The notes under the pieces are model-generated. The model was not told the origin of the DNA. It saw only the letters and a list, made by a program, of their open reading frames with translations, and did not search any database. DNA of 33,649 nucleotides. Origin: Candidatus Adiutrix intracellularis (lineage in GTDB: Bacteria > Desulfobacterota > Desulfarculia > Adiutricales > Adiutricaceae). Shown one piece after another: positions 28,755 through 33,649 of this stretch. Both the position numbers and the translations under genes were made by a program. Every line of letters begins with the position of its first letter. Position 1 is the first letter of the stretch. The stretch spans positions 1 through 33,649 of the forward strand of contig LQAA01000065.1 in assembly GCA_001577715.1 (NCBI GenBank), written 5' to 3'.

Positions 28755-29860
28755 TGAACATAAAAAAAATAATCCATTTATACTTAATTGCTACTCCTCT
28801 ATTTGTTGTACCACCACAGCCGTATTCTAATGGCTTTGATTAAGGTAGCCATCCGAACACGGTTCTTCTGGGCATAATCACTCTCTCTTACAATACACCC
28901 AGATAGATGAACCGGAGGATCCGCGCCTATGAAGCCAAGCTGATTTCTATTGGTTCCACCAGGAAAGAGCTTCTTGAGAACAAACTCTAATGCAATCACC
29001 AAAGCTGCTATTACCGGAAAGACTAGTGGGGCTGGTCCCTTATCGCTATAAAACGGTACATAGCAATCTTTCACTTTACCCAGCCATTGGCACCAGTTTC
29101 GAGAAAATAAAAAAAGACCAATCTCTACTAGCAGATCGATAGCCTCTAACCTACCTGGTCAAGGGAGATTCTTATTAAGGGTGACTTCGCTAAAACTAAC
29201 AACCAGGAATAAAAGCCTGGCCGCTAAATTAATCTAGATAACTAAAATCAAAACTAAATCCACTATATAGCCGCTTTAACCATATCCAGTCTAGCTTGAA
29301 CCGACGATATAGAAAATAAATTTATTTTCATAGATTTAAGCGATATGGAGAGGATAACCAAAGAATTCAACTAAATCGAAACGGTCTATATCAACCTCAC
29401 CGCAGATGAACAAGAACTGATGGTTATTATCGAGCAGGTGCGAACCGAAACCGAAACACCCAGGCTAAGACACCACAACAGCGCCTAGTCAATCTGGTAA
29501 CCCAAACGCGGTCTTGAGCAAACTCAAAGTCCTGATCTATCTAATCACCCTGGTGATGCTAATTCTAACTATGACCTACACGATTACTATTATAATGACC
29601 GTAGCTAAGGAGCAGCATCGGGAAACTAATTTGGGGGAAACCCTTAACGCGGAAACAACCGCAGTACCCGGGAATTTCTAGCCAAAAACCTAATTCTGGA
29701 CTTTATAAAAGGGAAACTAAGCTGCGGCTGCGATCTTATTTTCGCCTAGATAATTTTTGTAAATGTTTTACACTACTCTATTTCCGCTACCGTAGCTATT
29801 GCTATTGTACCTTACCTAATACTAATTAAAAAATTATAGCCTTTAAAGCAGTCTTAATTT
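28755..29860 (+). pseudogene. Decayed FtsX-like ABC permease 2 (Cj1662 type)
   Basis: The recognisable parts are RAYEAKLISIGSTRKELLE near the N-terminus (family: VRxYGANL...), FIFIDLSDMERITKEFN and ETVYINLTADEQELMVIIEQ of the periplasmic domain, and a membrane helix KVLIYLITLVMLILTMTYTI running into IIMTVAKEQHRETNLGETLN, the coupling-helix region (family: vMeRrxExGLxKALGA). Frameshifts and stops separate these blocks. It follows permease 1 in the same direction and precedes the ATPase, as in Campylobacter Cj1661-Cj1663. The assignment rests on order plus the membrane and coupling-helix pattern. Confidence 0.7.
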
Positions 29861-29892
29861 TAAGAGAGTAATAAAATAAGTATTCTATTTTT

Positions 29893-30531
29893 TGTAAATA
29901 TATCTAAAAATTATAATTTTCTCAAGGCCTTAAACGAAGTCAACCTGGCGATGGTCCCCAGCGAATAAATCGTTATCATTAAGCCGAACGGTTCCAATAA
30001 AATCATTTTAATAAGCACAATCAGCTGTCTAGATAAACCCACTAATAGTTCAATAATTTTAGACGGCGAAAATCTAGCTAGCCTTTCTTAAAATAAATTA
30101 ACTCTATGTGCCACGACAAGATTAGCTTTATTTTTCAATAGTTTAATCTAATTAACTATCTTACCAGTCTAGAAAACATCATAATCATCCATATTACCAT
30201 AGTTTGATAGATGAAATGGAAACTCTGGCCACTCTGAATCAGGTGAGGTTAAAAGATCGAGCCAGATATCTACCCCACTAGCTTCCCAGCGGCTAGCAAC
30301 AACAAGTCTATACCGCCCGGGCCCCTCAATAATTACACGAAATTTGTTATGGTCGATGACCCCACCGGCGATCTGAATAAAACTAACGATCGAAGGATCC
30401 TGAATATTTTGCACCAGTTGCATCGGAAAGGCAGCACTATAGTCTTAGTCACCTATGTTCCCAAGGTAGCTGCCCACACGAAAAAAAATATTGCTTTGGA
30501 ATATAACCGTATCGCTAGATTTATCATCTAG
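29893..30531 (+). pseudogene. Decayed MacB/LolD-like ABC transporter ATPase
   Basis: All landmarks of a MacB-type ATPase are visible but damaged. ALNEVNLAMVPSE is followed by a TAA. The Walker A region is IIKPNGSNKIIL instead of I.GPSGSGKSTL. SCLDKPTNSSIILDGENLAS matches the region after it, and LALFFNSLI matches the Q-loop IGFIFQSFNLL. LKDRARYLPH-stop-LPSG-stop-QQQV is the LSGGQQQRV signature with Q and other codons now TAG. From 30349 the frame is open: MVDDPTGDLNKTNDRRILNI and KGSTIVLVTYVPKVAAHTKK, where Walker B Asp is kept but DEPTG is DDPTG and the H-loop His is Tyr (VTY). It powers the two permeases in the ancestral iron transporter. Confidence 0.87.
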
Positions 30532-30557
30532 AACCAACCCTAATCCAACGTTGACCC

Positions 30558-31028
30558 TTACACTACTGGTTTAACTTCCGGTCCTATTTCCGGTAATGAC
30601 GAAATCTCTGTTTTGATTAAGCCGTGAATAATTAGACAGGTTTGAGGGGCCAGAGGATCATTGGTCAGAACCCAGGCCGTCCGACGGAACTGTAATCCTG
30701 CCCATTGTTGGTAAACAGTTATCGCTAGAGTGATCCGTCCGGTTCCGCCAGGTAGAATAATATGGTCGTAGCTAACTACAGAACAACTACAGCCAGGTTT
30801 AACTTGCATGATTTCTAGAGGAGCGTCGCCTTCGTTTTTAAAGACAAAAGTATGTTCCGCCACCTGACCAGGAATAAGGTTGTCACTTTCAAAAACTACC
30901 CCGTCAATCAGCAAACGAGGTTGCGGCCCAGAACTTTCTCCGCTCCAAAGAGGTGTAGCCATTAGCAACAAGACCAGAGCCAAAAACAAGAGAATAATCT
31001 TTTTCAACTTAAAAATAATTAAGCCCAT
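30558..31028 (-). CDS. Exported DUF1573-domain protein
   Basis: The 156-residue product has a signal-peptide-like N-terminus (positive FKLKK then LLFLALVLLLMATPLW), followed by a beta-rich DUF1573 / ASH-like domain: VFESDNLIPGQVAEHTFVFK, NEGDAPLEIMQVKPGCSCSV and RTAWVLTNDPLAPQTCLIIH. The GCSC motif and the tNDPxxPxxxLxxxG ending are typical. Such proteins are periplasmic or surface-exposed and have no known catalytic role. The start ATG overlaps the 3' end of the glycosyltransferase ghost by 10 bp, so it was part of that transcript. It ends in PEVKPVV-stop. It appears intact although its upstream partner is frameshifted. Confidence 0.83.
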   Translation of the reverse strand: MGLIIFKLKKIILLFLALVLLLMATPLWSGESSGPQPRLLIDGVVFESDNLIPGQVAEHTFVFKNEGDAPLEIMQVKPGCSCSVVSYDHIILPGGTGRITLAITVYQQWAGLQFRRTAWVLTNDPLAPQTCLIIHGLIKTEISSLPEIGPEVKPVV

Positions 31029-32256
31029 AAATCTAATAGTTCTTTTTTATTTTTTTCAAAATTAAGAGCTTCACTTTCGACTAGAGCGTTAAGCTGGCGT
31101 TCGTCAAAATTACGCGAATTTTCAATAGTCGAAAAATATTTTGCTGAAAATATAGGGGTTAGTGCCTTGACCAGGGCCGATTTAGTGGTGGCATCAGCGA
31201 ATCTGTAAGTAGCGGAGGCTTCGTACAAACTCCGCCGCCACAAATTCACATTTATCCGAGGAAGAGCCCCATGGATGGCCGCAGTCAGTTCTGAATTCAG
31301 ACCTTCGGCCAAATCGGGGGGAAAGTACCGTTCCCAAAGTTTCCGATATTTTTGCCCGGATCAACAAAATTTCGAGTGAGGCTAGTTGGATCTACTTTCT
31401 GTTGAGAGGACTGGGTTAGAAGCGGTTGTCCCATGCCAAACAAGGCGGTGGGACGGGAACGAATAATCTTTTTCCAAAAATTATCCGTTGTAGTCATCAA
31501 ATCAAAGATAGCGTTTACAACGCAAGCTAAAGCTCGAGGTAAATCATCGCCCCATTTATCTCCCTGACCGAAAATTCTAGGGTACCTCATTAGAGATTGG
31601 CAAATGTGGGCTTGATTAATTATAGCTAAATATAACATTTTAAGGTCGGATTTATAACCCAGATCATCCGTTTCCCAATTTTCGTTTTTGTATATTTCGA
31701 TTAACCGATTGGAAACGGCATGATCAATCCCGACCGGTTGGAGTACCCGCCGACCAAACAAGGTACGCATCAGGGGATAGACCAAAAGTCGGGTAAGCGG
31801 AGCCTCATTTTTTTTCCACACATACATTGGGGCTACATATTCCGCCTGCCCACCAATAATAGGTTCAAAGAGACTCTTAACCCAGGCAGTCTTAACACTA
31901 ACCAAATTAGCGTCCAAAATAATTAGAGCCCTAACCCTCAGCTGAGCGGCTAGAGTAAAAGCATTATTAATAATTGCTCCGCGACCGGAAATTCCAGGTG
32001 GGGAACAGGCATACAGGCGGGGGACCTCACTTTCGACGCCGAAGAAAGCTTCCCTGGTCCCACCCTGGGAACAGGCATCACAATTTATAATAACTTTTTT
32101 AAAATTAGGATAAAATTTGGTTAGACCAGCTGCTGCTTTAATAGTCGTACGGGTAATGTCTTGAGTCGCCGTTTGCGAAATTATTGCAACCGCTAAATCA
32201 GCCTCGGTGAGATCAGCAGGGTTAACTATTTCATAAATAAAGTCTATCGTAACTAT
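31019..32256 (-). pseudogene. Frameshifted glycosyltransferase (mannosylglycerate/glucosylglycerate synthase-like)
   Basis: Two adjoining reading frames form one protein of about 410 residues. Frame 1 (32256-31297) has NPADLTEADLAVAIISQTAT, INCDACSQGGTREAF, SPPGISGRGAIINNAF, LIILDANLVSVKTAWVKSLF and AEYVAPMYVW...LLVYPLMRTLFGRRVLQPVG, the pattern of GT2/GT81-like sugar transferases acting on phosphoglycerate-type acceptors. The metal-binding DAD appears as DAN. Frame 2 (31312-31019) carries the C-terminus from LAEGLNSELTAAIHGALPR to LLDLWA. They join at a run of six C (31316-31321), where one extra base would restore the frame. No ATG, GTG or TTG precedes the conserved N-terminus; the expected start is ATA at 32254-32256 after GAAGG. 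It is probably a recent pseudogene, or relies on slippage. Confidence 0.78.
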
Positions 32257-32417
32257 GCCTTCGGCTCTTTTAAATTATAGTACATATTTTAAAATACTAC
32301 ATTTTCCGACTCTAGTCAAAGTATTTCCAAAAAATAGAAATATTTCCCCCTACGCCTTAAATTAAGTCCGTAAGAGCTAATATATTTGGGGGGATACTAT
32401 TAAAAAAATGGTCAGGG

Positions 32418-32738
32418 TTATTGCCGAACGGCAAAAAGGGTAATGTAGGATTTAATACGATCTAGAGAGGCAGAAATCAAATCCCAATCTACATACATAA
32501 TAACTTCTTTACCCACGCGCTCGCCTTTTAGAATGCCGGCATCCTGTAAGACGCTTATATGGTGAACAACCGCAGTTCGCGACAGATTAAATTGATCAGC
32601 AATGCATTTAATATTCAATCGCTCCCCAGGTTCAAAAAGCATGATGATCCGTTGCCGGGTGACGGAACCTAAAGCGGTCATAACCGGACCTACAACTTTC
32701 CACTGTTCAGTGACTTCGTTGGAAAAATCTGTTTTCAT
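32418..32738 (-). CDS. ArsR-family winged-helix transcriptional regulator
   Basis: This 106-residue protein has the ArsR/SmtB fold: VMTALGSVTRQRIIMLFEPG (first helices), LNIKCIADQFNLSRTAVVHH with the recognition helix, ISVLQDAGILKGERVGKEVI and the beta wing VIMYVDWDL. These repressors usually bind DNA as dimers and respond to metals or other signals. The family's CxC metal motif in helix alpha3 (ELCVCD) is absent (NIKCIAD has a single Cys), so metal sensing of the ArsR type is unlikely. It diverges from zapB and lies 160 bp upstream of the glycosyltransferase ghost on the same strand, which may have been its target. It is one of the few regulators left in the window. Confidence 0.85.
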   Translation of the reverse strand: MKTDFSNEVTEQWKVVGPVMTALGSVTRQRIIMLFEPGERLNIKCIADQFNLSRTAVVHHISVLQDAGILKGERVGKEVIMYVDWDLISASLDRIKSYITLFAVRQ

Positions 32739-33098
32739 GATCTGAACTCGTCTACTTTATAGTAACAAACGAGGGGCACCCCCCATTAAATATACGTAGT
32801 TAATTTTTTGAATCTTTACTTATTAATTTTTAATATAAAGCATCATGATTAAAATGTCAATCATAAATATCAGTTTTTTTTATAAACATTTCAAACCTAT
32901 TCCCGAATATTCGGACTGCGCCCCTTTGAAGCTCCCTTCATATATAGCGATAAATCCACCGACTTTCGGTGAACGAATAAATTTAAAATTAATCCAAGTC
33001 ATGCGGTTTTTTTGCTTGATTTTGTAACTAAATAATGGTTATTCTAGGAAAGCTCTTTCATATTTACTGAATTAATATCGACAATAAAGGTGGTTGAA
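32739..33098. other. Intergenic region between arsR-type gene and zapB
   Basis: This divergent 360-bp AT-rich region must hold promoters for both sides. It contains a perfect 12-bp palindrome ccgaatattcgg at 32903-32914 and an inverted repeat ggggcacccc at about 32773-32782, close to the ArsR-type gene, either of which could be an operator. A plus-strand open frame at 32845-33027 lacks protein-like character and is not called. Confidence 0.45.
33016..33045 (+). promoter_or_regulatory. Candidate promoter of zapB-zapA
   Basis: TTGATT (33016-33021) and TATTCT (33040-33045) are separated by 18 bp and lie 54 bp before the zapB start. It is a plausible but unproven sigma-70-type promoter. Confidence 0.3.
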
Positions 33099-33332
33099 AT
33101 GGATCTGACCAAATTTGAGGCTTTGGAAAACAAGGTCACCGCTATGCTAAACAAGCAGGCCGCTCTGACCAGAAATAACGAGGAATTGGAAGAAAACTTG
33201 GCTAAAACAAAAAATTATCTAGCCAAAACTCAGGACGATCTGGACGCGGCCGAAAGCCTGATTAAGGAACTTCAAGCTGAACGTGAAGCCATTTTAATTA
33301 AAGTGGACACTATTATAGATCGGCTGGAATAA
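33099..33332 (+). CDS. zapB: Small coiled-coil cell-division protein, ZapB-like
   Basis: This 77-residue protein is almost entirely a coiled coil with leucine/alanine heptads (FEALENKVTAMLNKQAALTR, then NNEELEENLAKTKNYLAKTQ and DDLDAAESLIKELQAEREAI) and ends IIDRLE. ZapB proteins are about 80-residue coiled coils that join ZapA and FtsZ at the division ring. The name rests on size, fold and position: it ends 2 bp before zapA. In many delta-proteobacteria such a small coiled-coil gene directly precedes zapA. AAAGGTGG lies just before the ATG at 33099; a GTG at 33090 would lie inside it and is rejected. Sequence identity to E. coli ZapB would be low. Confidence 0.72.
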   Translation: MDLTKFEALENKVTAMLNKQAALTRNNEELEENLAKTKNYLAKTQDDLDAAESLIKELQAEREAILIKVDTIIDRLE

Positions 33333-33334
33333 AA

Positions 33335-33649
33335 ATGCAGCGTTTGATGAACGAAAATAATTTGATGAACCATCAAGTATCCGCTCCTGAGAACGCAAGT
33401 AAGACCGGTTCTTTATTCGGTGAGTCCCGGATGGTCTCTGTTAGAATGTTCGAACGTGAATATCAAATTAGGAGCGACCAGCCGGAACTAGTTGAACTTC
33501 TAGCTGCCGAAGTTAATCGAGAAGCCAAAAAGCTTCAGGAAGTCAGTCCAGCTAAAATGGGCCCGGGTCATTTCGACTGGCCAGTTCAAGTGGCCTTCTG
33601 CTTAGCTCTAAGCCGTAATCGCACTCAGGAATCTTATAATACCCTCAAA
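33335..33649 (+). CDS. zapA: Cell division protein ZapA (5' part)
   Basis: The gene starts at the ATG at 33335, 2 bp after the zapB stop, and is cut by the window end after 105 codons. An N-terminal extension of about 30 residues (MQRLMNENNLMNHQ...) precedes a ZapA-like domain: MVSVRMFEREYQIRSDQPEL (family: V.V.I.G..Y.I.s....), VELLAAEVNREAKKLQEVSP and QVAFCLALSRNRTQESYNTL. ZapA cross-links FtsZ protofilaments and stabilises the Z-ring. The long N-terminus is unusual; later starts at M5 or M11 would shorten it. With mreB and uppP it shows that cell-wall growth and division are retained. Confidence 0.8.
   Translation, partial: MQRLMNENNLMNHQVSAPENASKTGSLFGESRMVSVRMFEREYQIRSDQPELVELLAAEVNREAKKLQEVSPAKMGPGHFDWPVQVAFCLALSRNRTQESYNTLK

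Noticed and set aside
28799-29074. 91-codon minus-strand open frame (starts MKDCYVPFYSDKG)
   Set aside because: It lies antisense to the permease 2 ghost, whose plus-strand fragments match the FtsX-like family.
32418-32460. Terminator formed by ttgccgaacggcaa at the end of the ArsR-type gene
   Set aside because: The stem is only 5-6 bp, lies within the last codons, and the T run is about 15 nt further on, too far for an intrinsic terminator.
32845-33027. 60-codon plus-strand open frame upstream of zapB
   Set aside because: Composition is AT-driven, no recognisable motif or good ribosome-binding site, and it overlaps the likely divergent promoter region.

Overview
This window looks like chromosome from a host-restricted bacterium in the middle of genome reduction. 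About 13 kb of the 33.6 kb (roughly 38 percent) is intact coding sequence, GC-richer and almost all on the minus strand between 5.9 and 32.7 kb. The rest is AT-rich DNA in which ancestral genes can still be read as ghosts full of stops and frameshifts. The gene set fits a delta-proteobacterium (Desulfobacterota): EF-P beside UppP, a YhhQ-type queuosine-precursor transporter, Pcm, serC-serA, zapB-zapA, a mannosylglycerate-synthase-like glycosyltransferase and a core-MetE-like methyltransferase. A symbiont such as those inside termite-gut flagellates would fit, but that lineage is inference. I saw no tRNA, rRNA or CRISPR array.

Layout. 1-321: the 3' end of rpmA and its terminator. 322-5887: decayed DNA with a dispersed repeat, at least two eukaryotic-type Ser/Thr kinase ghosts (+), a doubtful HAD-hydrolase ghost and a recG ghost (-). 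5888-8019: mreB behind a GAF/degenerate-GGDEF protein. 8020-10252: an unidentified ghost, a terminator, an ISKra4-like transposase ghost, a second copy of the repeat and the receiver domain of a dead cheB. 10253-14257: a tight operon read efp, uppP, yhhQ, SprT-like/DUF2786 gene, pcm. 14258-16642: a dead IS1634-type transposase. 16643-19846: recN, a core-MetE-like gene and a 141-residue orphan. 19847-23921: a roughly 3 kb coiled-coil ghost. 23922-25960: serC-serA. 25961-30557: a complete but dead iron-uptake ABC cassette of the Campylobacter P19/Cj1660-1663 type (DUF2318 protein, two FtsX-like permeases, MacB-like ATPase). 30558-32256: a DUF1573 lipoprotein-like gene overlapping a frameshifted glycosyltransferase. 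32418-33649: an ArsR regulator diverging from zapB-zapA.

What survives is envelope growth (mreB, uppP, zapA/B), translation (rpmA, efp), tRNA-modification precursor salvage (yhhQ), repair (recN, pcm) and serine synthesis. What has been lost is sensing and signalling (kinases, cheB), iron acquisition, the recombination helicase RecG and the insertion sequences themselves. This pattern suggests a stable, protected, nutrient-supplied habitat. I found no clear novel system. The most informative content is the identifiable ghosts and a few surviving genes with altered catalytic residues.
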